A program made the position numbers and the translations under genes. Under the pieces are notes generated by a model. The model worked only from the letters and a program-made list of their open reading frames with translations, was not told the DNA's origin and searched no databases. This document shows, piece after piece, positions 31,882 through 39,651 of a stretch of DNA of 64,000 nucleotides. The stretch comes from Bacillota bacterium (GTDB taxonomy: Bacteria; Bacillota; Clostridia; Lachnospirales; Lachnospiraceae). The stretch's first letter is position 1. Each line of letters starts with the position of its first letter. The stretch covers positions 1 through 64,000 of the forward strand of contig JAEYJO010000052.1 in NCBI GenBank assembly GCA_023408815.1, given 5' to 3'.

Positions 31882-34800
31882 TTAAGCCGTTTTTACTTTT
31901 GGCTGTACTTTATCCTTCTTCGCAAATAAAATAACAGAAATGCATGCAAGTCCTATTGCAAGGAACCACTTCGGATGAATCGGATCTCCTGTCTTAGGAG
32001 TCGCATCGATCAGACCTTCCGTAAGGTTCGCTTTATCTACATAAATCGTGTACGGTGAAAAATGCGTTGCCGTAAACTGAATACAAGGTACTCCGTCAAT
32101 CGTCGTGAACTTCGCTCCTAATTCCTCAAGTTGAGAATTAACCACGCTTGCAGCTTTGTTGTTGCCGGCATACTGAACCAGTTCATCCGGCAGCGGCAGC
32201 GTAATATCTACAGTTATTCCGCTCACATCCGTTATCTTAGTCTGTCCCGTAGAATCGTACAAGCTGATATCCATCGGCCAATAAGCGATATTACTGAGAT
32301 CGCCGTATTTTGCCTCCAAAGCCGCTATAACAGCCGCCGTCGCCTGTGCGTCCTCCGTTATCCTGATTACATAATTGTCCGAAGAACCGTTCACATTTGC
32401 GGACGCCAGATCCGTATTGGATATTCCGCTCTTTGTCACATCCACGCTTGTCGTCGAATTGCGAAGCGTATTTCTCGAATTGCTCGATACGGAAGAGGAA
32501 CTTCCTGTTTTTAAATTCGCTGTAATATCTGCATTGTTCGAAGGCATCGTAAAAGTGGTGGAAATAGCACTTGCATCTACAAATCCTACTCCGGCAGAGG
32601 AACTCGTCCATTTATCAAATACTTTTCCATCAGCCGTCGCATATGCATTGATGGTAACGATTGTACCGGGGGTATAATCACCGCTTCCACTTCCTCCATG
32701 CACTACAACCGTATATTTTGTGGTATTGCCGGAAACCGAATTGTCACTGCTGCTTCCACTATCACTATTGCTATTGCTACTATTATTGCTATTACTATTG
32801 CCGTCATCATCATCGTCATCATCGGTACTACTTCCCGATGTAAACAACGCAACTACATCCAAATCCTTTGTCACATTCTGCCATAATGTTGCAGGAAACC
32901 ATCCGCTGAAAGTATATCCTGTCTTAGTGGGATGCGCCGGTTCTATCGCACTTTCTCCCGCCGCCACCTGCTGCGGCTTTCCCACCATAGACGTCATTTC
33001 CGTATCTGCCCAGAATGTTACTGTGTAGGTATCCGCCTCCTTCTCTTCATAGGTAGCATAAATATCTACCGCCGCCGTAATATTGGTATAGGCTCTGTCC
33101 CAGCCTGTAAATACCATCCCGTCTACCGCCATCTTATCTGCTGAAGGCGGAACCGCATCCTTACCCGATACTACTTCCTGCGTATAATCACTCATTACCG
33201 CTTTATTATAGTCGAAGAATCTTACCGTATAAGTCGTAGCATCCTTTGCTTTATAGAGCGCCAATATTTCTCTGTCCTGCGTAACCGGGTTGAATATAGT
33301 CTCACTCGGCGACCATCTGTCGAATACCAATCCCTCCACAGTGTGGTCTGGAGGCGTGGGTAATTCAACATTCTGACCGTGTGTAACCTGAGTATCCTTG
33401 ATAAGCACAAGGTTACTTTCATCCGATGCATCGAAGAACATTACCGACCACTTCGTTAGGAGATCTTCACTATCCGTCTGAATGAGATAGCTGTAGTCTG
33501 CTGCATATAGTGCCGCATTACTTGTAGGATCGCAGACAATTTCAATCTTATGCTTAGCAGCCTGATCGTTCTGCGGCCAGAAATCAGTTCCGTATACGCC
33601 GGTCCCATCCTCGAAAGGAGTATATGCAAAAGCATTAGCTGCAATCTGCTGTACACCATTGGGTATTTGAACAAATTTAAGTATCGTCATATTCCAAAAC
33701 GCACCGCCTCTAATCGCTCTGGCGGTACCGGGCAATGTTACCTTATATAATAATTTACTTTCCGCAAAACATCTTTCCGGAATTTCAACAACTGAAGATT
33801 TAGTCAAATCCACTTCACCGATATCGTCACAATCCATGAATGCTTCTTTTGCAATCTCTTTTATTCCTGAAAATTCATCGGGTCCCACCAAACCGGAGCC
33901 TATCGCATTTCCCCTGCTCTCCAGGCATTCTACAATCTTCGTTTTCACACCGCTCGTTAAGCCATAAATAATTCCGTTGCTGTAAGCAAAATACTGGCTG
34001 TCCGTAAAGGTCACATTTGTCAGACTGGTGCAGCCTCTAAAGGGACGTAACCCAAGGGTTGCCGTATCAGGACCGATGTCCGCCGATACAAGCTTGGCAC
34101 TTTCATCAAAAGCATAATTATTTATGACGGATGCTCCGCTTATATAAGCACTGATCAACTCCGGCATTTGTGCGAAAGTATACGATTCAATGGTAGGTAT
34201 ACTCTTTGTAGTAATACTCTGAATATCCTTTGCCGGAGAATCTTCTGTCGCGTAGTTATAAGACGAATCCACCGCCTCAAGGCTCGCTGGAGTATCTGAC
34301 GTCCCAAGTATATAGCCATTTTTATCTAGCCCAGAAAACAAACCTTCTTTAATCGCAGTAACTCCTGTCGGTATTACAACATTGTATACGGAATTTTTCA
34401 TATTCACCTGATTTTCCGTAGGACTTGTGTTTGAAAACGCGTTTTCTGCTTCAGAGCTTATTGCGCTGGTAATATAAGGATATAAATATTCTCCTATGCT
34501 ACTATTTCCACTAACGGTGCCCGTTCCAGTTCCGTCTGTATTTTTATAACCGCTCACGACCTCTGCCTTCGTAGGAAATCCCTGCAGTTCTACAGCGCTT
34601 ATATCAGGATTGTATTTAATCGTCAAATTAGATGGAAATCCGCTGTAGTAGGTTATATAGGTGATTGGCTGTCTTCCTTCATTAATATTGGCATCGGCCT
34701 TCATCGCATATTTAAAAGGTGCCGTATTGGTTCCCTTAGAGTTTTCAACCGCTCCCGAAAAACTAAGGAAGGGTGTTCCAGATAAAAATGTTTCAGCCTT

Positions 34801-36831
34801 ACAAGAATAACCATCTTGTCCGCCTGCTGCATGAGTAGGCGCAGTAGTTCTTATCTCCTGAGTCGCAAATGCGTCGGCACCGATACTCTCTATATTAGCC
34901 GCCTCTGTAAAAATAACATGCTTCAGGTTGTGGCTGCCTTGGAACGCCTTGGCAGCGATTGTTATTACCGATGCCGGTATCGTGACCTTTTCTACCCAGC
35001 AATTATCATTAAAGCTTCCGTATGCAATGGTATAAATCCCATATGGTCCAATTTGCTCCGGCATGGTAAGCTCCGGAACTTTTATTCCTGTTGTAGAATT
35101 TCCATCCACATCTTCCACTCGGAATACAATGAGGTCTCCGGCTTTATTCACGGCATAAACAAGCCCAATCTTTACAGACTCCCCATCCTCATCCGTTCCC
35201 GTCGAAGGTACCACTATTTCATATTTATCTTCGCCATAATATTTAAAGGCAATGGAGGTTACCGTACTGACTCCCTCTGTTTTCGTTGTATTAGCGGTCT
35301 TATGGGAAGGGGTCTTTGTCGTATTGTTTGACCCGGACACATAGCCCGGTGCTTCAATATAGAAGGTTTCTCCGACATCGGCCTTAAACTCTTTGAATCC
35401 ATATGATCCGTCAATATCGCCACTTTCCGCATACTTATCCGTCACAAAGTCCATCGTCTCGCTCTGGGTGGATATAAATTTAAGACTTTTACAGCCCTGC
35501 ACCGTAGATAAATGAAAATACGATTTGCCGTTATCGTCCATTCCATCATAGCTTTTGGGAAATGTCAGGGACTGCAGAGAAGTACAATTTTTGAACGCTT
35601 TATATCCGATTTTCTGAAGGTTAGAATTCTTATCGGTTCCGGCCTCCGTTCTTATCAAATCCATAGTTGTTAAGCTTGTACAGTTCTCAAAAGCTGAATC
35701 TCCAATCACGCTTGTAACCGTAGGTAAGGCAAAGGACTTCAGGTTCCCGCAGTTATAAAACGCGTGATGCCCTATTGTATCGATCATCGCATTATAAGGC
35801 ATCTCGACGGAAACCAGGTTCCCGCAGTTGGCAAAGGACCAGTTGCCCAATGTATTCAGACCATCCGAAAAGGATATTGCTTCAATATTGAAGCAATTAT
35901 AAAAAGCATAATCGCCTATGCCTAATAAGTTACTGCCGATTGTAAGGCTTACGATATTCGCCGCTACTTTGCCTTCACCGGTTCCTCCAAATACGCTTTC
36001 CGCACTGGTGGAAGAACCTTGAATCTTCCAATCGTTATAGGTTGTATTGTATGCAGAATATTCATTTCCTATATAAGAAACCTTAGCATCCATGATCCTG
36101 CCTGTAGTATTTCCCGAAGCGAGTTCCCATTTAGTCTCATCCGTTAAATCTGCATCACTTGCAGGAATCCCGGTTGTATTACCCGTGTAATAAAATAAGT
36201 CAACATCCTGTTCCCCGTCCGGGCTCCATATCCCTTTTGATTCTTTGCTGCATGGATTGAACTTATCGAATACCGTCTTTTTTACTGTTACTACACCTGA
36301 TGCCCATGAACCATCTGTTTGATATTCCTCATTTGTAGCTACATCCACATAAACGAACTTTGTTGTTTTATAATACAGCGGTTTCCCATTTTTACCAGCC
36401 GCTGCATAACCTCCAGTAGTTCCCAACGTATCCGTATACTTTACATAAGCGTCTACGGTATTGGGAATCGTCAGCTTTCCGCCTGTCAGAGACTGCGTTT
36501 TTAAATATCCTGTAATGACAGCAAATTTATTAGAATTGATACTTTCGCTGTCACCTTTATCATCTACATAAGCAAACTGAAAGGTACCGTCTTCCGTCTG
36601 ATATATCCGGTCATTCGCATCCAAAAAAGGAACTGCTCCCCCGTTCTTCGTACTGGTCAAAGACTTAGCCCACGGATTACTTACCGTATCCCACTCACCC
36701 GCCGCCTCCGCCGGCGTCACCGGAATCGTCGTTACAATGATCGCCGAAACCATAAACAGACATCCCAGAGTCTTCCTAAGCTGCCTCCGTAATTTTAAAT
36801 TCTTCTTCTTTGTATCCTTACCCTTAGCCAT
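31882..36831 (-). CDS. Large sortase-anchored BspA-like LRR surface protein
   Basis: The 1649-residue protein has a signal peptide (about 1-43, ending TPAEAA), many LRR_5/BspA repeats (pattern IG..AF.NC.SL..) over roughly 170-1100, and three InlB B-repeat-like domains (VMFFD..., VRFFDYNK..., VTFWADTE..., each with F..W and a Y). An Asp run with an Asn/Ser linker follows, then a further bacterial repeat (VVHGGSGSGDYTPGT) and a C-terminal sorting signal: TPKTGD at 1611, a hydrophobic segment and a KKDKVQPKVK tail. TPKTG resembles the NPKTG class of substrates. The sortase gene is 28 nt upstream. The start MAKGKD has GGAGGAG at 7-10 nt. The role is probably adhesion or host and matrix contact. 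Confidence 0.88.
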   Translation of the reverse strand: MAKGKDTKKKNLKLRRQLRKTLGCLFMVSAIIVTTIPVTPAEAAGEWDTVSNPWAKSLTSTKNGGAVPFLDANDRIYQTEDGTFQFAYVDDKGDSESINSNKFAVITGYLKTQSLTGGKLTIPNTVDAYVKYTDTLGTTGGYAAAGKNGKPLYYKTTKFVYVDVATNEEYQTDGSWASGVVTVKKTVFDKFNPCSKESKGIWSPDGEQDVDLFYYTGNTTGIPASDADLTDETKWELASGNTTGRIMDAKVSYIGNEYSAYNTTYNDWKIQGSSTSAESVFGGTGEGKVAANIVSLTIGSNLLGIGDYAFYNCFNIEAISFSDGLNTLGNWSFANCGNLVSVEMPYNAMIDTIGHHAFYNCGNLKSFALPTVTSVIGDSAFENCTSLTTMDLIRTEAGTDKNSNLQKIGYKAFKNCTSLQSLTFPKSYDGMDDNGKSYFHLSTVQGCKSLKFISTQSETMDFVTDKYAESGDIDGSYGFKEFKADVGETFYIEAPGYVSGSNNTTKTPSHKTANTTKTEGVSTVTSIAFKYYGEDKYEIVVPSTGTDEDGESVKIGLVYAVNKAGDLIVFRVEDVDGNSTTGIKVPELTMPEQIGPYGIYTIAYGSFNDNCWVEKVTIPASVITIAAKAFQGSHNLKHVIFTEAANIESIGADAFATQEIRTTAPTHAAGGQDGYSCKAETFLSGTPFLSFSGAVENSKGTNTAPFKYAMKADANINEGRQPITYITYYSGFPSNLTIKYNPDISAVELQGFPTKAEVVSGYKNTDGTGTGTVSGNSSIGEYLYPYITSAISSEAENAFSNTSPTENQVNMKNSVYNVVIPTGVTAIKEGLFSGLDKNGYILGTSDTPASLEAVDSSYNYATEDSPAKDIQSITTKSIPTIESYTFAQMPELISAYISGASVINNYAFDESAKLVSADIGPDTATLGLRPFRGCTSLTNVTFTDSQYFAYSNGIIYGLTSGVKTKIVECLESRGNAIGSGLVGPDEFSGIKEIAKEAFMDCDDIGEVDLTKSSVVEIPERCFAESKLLYKVTLPGTARAIRGGAFWNMTILKFVQIPNGVQQIAANAFAYTPFEDGTGVYGTDFWPQNDQAAKHKIEIVCDPTSNAALYAADYSYLIQTDSEDLLTKWSVMFFDASDESNLVLIKDTQVTHGQNVELPTPPDHTVEGLVFDRWSPSETIFNPVTQDREILALYKAKDATTYTVRFFDYNKAVMSDYTQEVVSGKDAVPPSADKMAVDGMVFTGWDRAYTNITAAVDIYATYEEKEADTYTVTFWADTEMTSMVGKPQQVAAGESAIEPAHPTKTGYTFSGWFPATLWQNVTKDLDVVALFTSGSSTDDDDDDDGNSNSNNSSNSNSDSGSSSDNSVSGNTTKYTVVVHGGSGSGDYTPGTIVTINAYATADGKVFDKWTSSSAGVGFVDASAISTTFTMPSNNADITANLKTGSSSSVSSNSRNTLRNSTTSVDVTKSGISNTDLASANVNGSSDNYVIRITEDAQATAAVIAALEAKYGDLSNIAYWPMDISLYDSTGQTKITDVSGITVDITLPLPDELVQYAGNNKAASVVNSQLEELGAKFTTIDGVPCIQFTATHFSPYTIYVDKANLTEGLIDATPKTGDPIHPKWFLAIGLACISVILFAKKDKVQPKVKTA

Positions 36832-36859
36832 CGCTACTCTCCTCCGCCGTAAAACGATT

Positions 36860-38023
36860 TTATTGAATCCTCTTGGCAACCACCGCGAACCTCCCGTCCG
36901 TCTGCGAGTTGTCACAGGTCGACAGCGTCAGTAATTCGTCGCCGTACTCAGCGGTTACCCCGGTATCGTACAGAGACATTTCCGCCATCTCTTTCATATA
37001 AGAATTGAATTCTTCCATTGAATTCGCGTTTATGAATTGATAATATTTAAAAGAGACATCGTTCTCCTTCAAGACCTTTGCCCTGAACACATACATGATC
37101 TGGTAGGTGCCTTTTTCATATATCGTATCAAATTGTATCACACTATGTTCTTTATAGTAAGACTCTTTCACATATTTTTCCAAATCTCCGAACATCTTGC
37201 CGGACTTCATATGATGTCCGTACAGTATCAGATTCTGGGAGCGCGGAAACGCCTCGCACTGGTAATCCATGAAAATACTGCCATTCTTATCGTATTCTTG
37301 ATTAAAGTTATACGTAAGATAATATTCGTTGTTGGATGTCTGCATTACAGGATAATCTATTATTGTATCGTCGATTTTAAGCCATCCGATTAGCTTTTTA
37401 TTCTTATTATATAAAGTTTTATATTTAGCAAGAACATCCGGAAGTTCAATCGCTTCCTGCTCGCCCCGAACTACGATTACCCTTTCTCCTAAGTCCGCAA
37501 GCGCCTGACTGTCCTTAAGCTCTGCTAACTGTGCATAATTTGCGCCGGTTCTCTCCGCAAAAAAATAATATACGAAAAAATATCCCAAACAGGCCACCGC
37601 ACATAGAGAGCATAACATCACGGTCAGCTTCCTGCGCTTTTCCACCGCCTTTAGCTGGTCTTCTATTTCACGGCGCATGTCCTCATCGAAGTCCTCCAGC
37701 GAAATTTTCTTGCCGCCCTTAATTGCTTTATGGCTTTTGTTTCTTTTCTTTTTATTTTTATTTTTCCCCTTTCCATTATTTTCCTGCCTCTTGTAACGCT
37801 CCACCAGTTCATATACTTCATCGTCGAAGTCATTACCGACCGCTGTCTCGAACCGGTAGGTCCCGCCCCGCATCTGTTCATATAGGGCGAATACCTCCTT
37901 TGGATTTATCAAATCTGTCTTGGACCTAATGATGTCTATCTTCTTCTTATCCCTGAGTGCAGCTTCATAATCTGCTTTCGTACGGAATTGCCTGCCCGAA
38001 ACTGTTTGCCTTTCCGCTGCCAT
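36860..38023 (-). CDS. srtB: Class B sortase with a long cytoplasmic N-terminal extension
   Basis: The sortase is a transpeptidase that links surface proteins to peptidoglycan. The 387 residues contain a cytoplasmic N-terminal part of about 130 residues with a Lys-rich stretch (GKGKNKNKKKRNKSHK), one membrane span (about 133-155), and a sortase domain with KTLYNKNKKLIGWLKIDDTIIDYPV, the catalytic His in YGHHMKSGKMF (about 268), Cys370 in TLSTC and Arg378. WLKI..T.IDYPV and the length of the domain are class B features. It is the first gene before two LRR surface proteins, one of which has a TPKTG sorting signal, so they are its probable client and operon partners. AAAGGAG precedes the ATG. 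Confidence 0.92.
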   Translation of the reverse strand: MAAERQTVSGRQFRTKADYEAALRDKKKIDIIRSKTDLINPKEVFALYEQMRGGTYRFETAVGNDFDDEVYELVERYKRQENNGKGKNKNKKKRNKSHKAIKGGKKISLEDFDEDMRREIEDQLKAVEKRRKLTVMLCSLCAVACLGYFFVYYFFAERTGANYAQLAELKDSQALADLGERVIVVRGEQEAIELPDVLAKYKTLYNKNKKLIGWLKIDDTIIDYPVMQTSNNEYYLTYNFNQEYDKNGSIFMDYQCEAFPRSQNLILYGHHMKSGKMFGDLEKYVKESYYKEHSVIQFDTIYEKGTYQIMYVFRAKVLKENDVSFKYYQFINANSMEEFNSYMKEMAEMSLYDTGVTAEYGDELLTLSTCDNSQTDGRFAVVAKRIQ

Positions 38024-38067
38024 TTACCTGTCTCCTTTGTATCAATTATCCGTTATGCCATATATTC

Positions 38068-38189
38068 CCTGAATTATAAAACAACATATATTAACATATT
38101 ACTAATACCTTGCAATTAATTCAAGTATTTTGTCGATTTATTGTACTAATTTTTTTAAAAATTTCTATATTTCTTTTTTATAATTCAGG
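38068..38189. repeat. 14-bp inverted repeat between srtB and the cysteine-rich peptide gene
   Basis: CCTGAATTATAAAA (38068-38081) and its exact complement TTTTATAATTCAGG (38176-38189) flank a 94-bp AT-rich stretch in this divergent intergenic region. Each arm contains TATAAT oriented toward the nearer gene. The arms are 45 nt from the srtB start and 66 nt from the peptide start. Confidence 0.6.
38096..38124 (-). promoter_or_regulatory. Candidate promoter of the sortase operon
   Basis: On the minus strand TTGAAT (38119-38124) and TAATAT (38096-38101) are separated by 17 nt. The region is very AT-rich, so alternatives exist. Confidence 0.4.
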
Positions 38190-38255
38190 AAACAAAAACA
38201 TGCTATCCATCATAGTATAAACCATAAATAAAAATTTTTCTTTGGAGGCAAATTT

Positions 38256-38483
38256 ATGAGTGATTTAACAGCAACAGGATGTGGCTGTGGCGGAGTAAGC
38301 GATAGCAACTCCGGATGTGGTTCTATACTTTGGATAATTCTTTTGCTCTGCGTATGCGGCGGAAACAACAATAGCGGCTGTGGCAACAACGGCATCTTTG
38401 GCGGAAACAGCGGATGCGGCTGCGATAGCATCATATTTATCCTGCTTATCCTTAGCTGCTGCGGAGGAAATTCCTTCTGCTAA
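38256..38483 (+). CDS. Cysteine- and glycine-rich duplicated small membrane protein
   Basis: The protein has 75 residues with 11 cysteines. It consists of two copies of one unit: SGCGSILWIILLLCVCGGNN and SGCGCDSIIFILLILSCCGG, each a Cys-Gly turn, a 9-10-residue hydrophobic run and a Cys-rich end, separated by a Gly/Asn linker. A strong TTTGGAGG site precedes the ATG, and a terminator follows, so it is a real, single-gene transcript. Similar small Cys-rich proteins occur in Clostridia, some under chorion-like names, but I know of no proven function. The hydrophobic runs are short for full membrane spans. Metal binding, disulfide cross-linking in a spore or cell surface layer, or membrane association are all open. 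Confidence 0.8.
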   Translation: MSDLTATGCGCGGVSDSNSGCGSILWIILLLCVCGGNNNSGCGNNGIFGGNSGCGCDSIIFILLILSCCGGNSFC

Positions 38484-38550
38484 AGCCCCTACGGAATCAG
38501 ATAAAAATGCAAAGCTTGAGCTTTTCTGATTTCAACTACACATCTTGAAG

Positions 38551-38574
38551 ATAGGCTCTCCCGAGCCTATTTTC
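38551..38574 (+). terminator. Terminator of the cysteine-rich peptide gene
   Basis: ATAGGCTC (38551-38558), a TCCC loop and GAGCCTAT (38563-38570) form a perfect 8-bp stem followed by TTTTCTC. Confidence 0.8.
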
Positions 38575-38617
38575 TCTTGTCCGCCAGGGACTTACCTTCT
38601 GCGGCGCCGGTGTGTAT

Positions 38618-38683
38618 GCTATGTAATAGCAATCTATTATTATATAACAATGCTGTCATATAGTAATGCTATCATAATAGCAT
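38618..38683. repeat. Two GCTAT/ATAGC palindromes upstream of an unknown gene pair
   Basis: GCTAT-GTA-ATAGC (38618-38630) and ATGCTAT-CATA-ATAGCAT (38666-38683) lie 36 bp apart in an AT-rich region with several TATAAT-like boxes, 65-130 nt before the start at 38750. They are good operator candidates; no matching regulator gene is evident. Confidence 0.5.
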
Positions 38684-38749
38684 GGAAATACGTATATTTT
38701 CACTTTTATGTACATAAGATTTTATGATAACAAAGGGGTAAGGGATCTT

Positions 38750-39304
38750 ATGGAAGAAAAAAAGCAAGACAAAATAACGGCTTTTGATGTCCTATCTACA
38801 AACAATCATATACAGATGTTAAAAATTATTATCCCTTATTTCGACAGCCAGATGCAGAAACAATTAGCAATTTATGTGAAGTTTCTGGAACTGCAGCACA
38901 CCCTTTCTTATTATCAGTCACATTCTTATGAACTGCGCAGCTGCGCCATTAAAAAAGAAGAAATAAATATCGGTAAAATATGCTCCGAGATTCTTCCCTA
39001 CTGCACGCAGGAAGAAAAACAAAAGGTAGAACAAATTGCAGGTCTTTTCCGCTCCATGGATATGTATAAAGAAATGTTCAGTACCTTTGAAGTAATGAAA
39101 GAACTGTTTCCGGAAAGTTTCGAGGGCGGCTTCCCCTTTGGGGCGCCCCCTCAGCCTGACCCGGATTCCGGCGGTTATTCCGCGAATAATCAAGCGACTA
39201 TGAATATGGCCGACATGCTCATGAACATGCTTTCTCCCGAGCAGAAGGCGATGTTCGAAATGTTTGGAGGTAACAACTATGAATCAGAACGAATGGATGG
39301 ATGA
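38750..39304 (+). CDS. Uncharacterised acidic helical protein with Pro/Gly/Met-rich tail
   Basis: The 184-residue soluble protein is not recognised. The first 125 residues are mainly helical (ITAFDVLSTNNHIQMLKIIIPYF, KQLAIYVKFLELQHTLSYY). A low-complexity Pro/Gly stretch follows (GGFPFGAPPQPDPDSGG), then a Met-rich amphipathic end (MADMLMNMLSPEQKAMFEMFGG). The chosen ATG has AAGGG 5 nt upstream; an in-frame ATG 14 codons earlier lacks a ribosome site. It overlaps the next gene by 26 nt, so the two are coupled and may act together. No transmembrane segment or catalytic motif is visible. Confidence 0.75.
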   Translation: MEEKKQDKITAFDVLSTNNHIQMLKIIIPYFDSQMQKQLAIYVKFLELQHTLSYYQSHSYELRSCAIKKEEINIGKICSEILPYCTQEEKQKVEQIAGLFRSMDMYKEMFSTFEVMKELFPESFEGGFPFGAPPQPDPDSGGYSANNQATMNMADMLMNMLSPEQKAMFEMFGGNNYESERMDG

Positions 39305-39551
39305 TCCCCTCGTTGCCGGCATCGACAGAAATAAGCTTCAATTTTTGCAGACACTCGTCTTCGAGAGCCGGAGCCTCTCCCGCGAACAGTTAATTCCATT
39401 TCTTATGAATGTATCGCAAAAGGGAAGGATGAATAATATTTTATTCGACGATGAAGAAATCGCTGCCATAGCCGCCGCGCTTCGCAAATACTCTTCCCCC
39501 GAGGAGGCTGAGAAGATAAGTAAGCTCATGGCTTTAAAGAGAAAACGTTAG
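39279..39551 (+). CDS. Uncharacterised small helical protein, partner of the preceding gene
   Basis: The 90-residue protein is not recognised. It is predominantly helical and ends in a basic cluster (LMALKRKR). GGAGG lies 8 nt before the ATG, inside the end of the preceding gene. A perfect 12-bp terminator stem follows directly. The pair forms a two-gene operon. Fit for protein-protein interaction is inferred only from size and the overlap. Confidence 0.72.
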   Translation: MNQNEWMDDPLVAGIDRNKLQFLQTLVFESRSLSREQLIPFLMNVSQKGRMNNILFDDEEIAAIAAALRKYSSPEEAEKISKLMALKRKR

Positions 39552-39553
39552 AA

Positions 39554-39593
39554 AACAGCGTATGCGGGCCTTATCTCCTGCATACGCTGTTTT
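39554..39593. terminator. Terminator between the unknown pair and leuS
   Basis: AACAGCGTATGC (39554-39565) and GCATACGCTGTT (39580-39591) form a perfect 12-bp stem followed by TTTTC. It can also serve leuS on the other strand. A GGATGCGCAGC block like that in the composite repeat follows at 39616. Confidence 0.8.
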
Positions 39594-39651
39594 CTTTAAT
39601 GATTAGAGTGTCAAAGGATGCGCAGCTACGCGCTTCTCCTGATTAATCAAT

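Noticed and set aside
32741..32830. Trinucleotide-rich tract in the large LRR surface gene, considered as a phase-variation repeat
   Set aside because: It encodes an Asp run and Asn/Ser linker and changes in units of three would not shift the frame; only length variation is plausible.
31882..36831. Possible split of the 1649-residue surface protein into two genes
   Set aside because: The frame is continuous, repeats run through, and no internal ribosome site with a signal peptide was seen.
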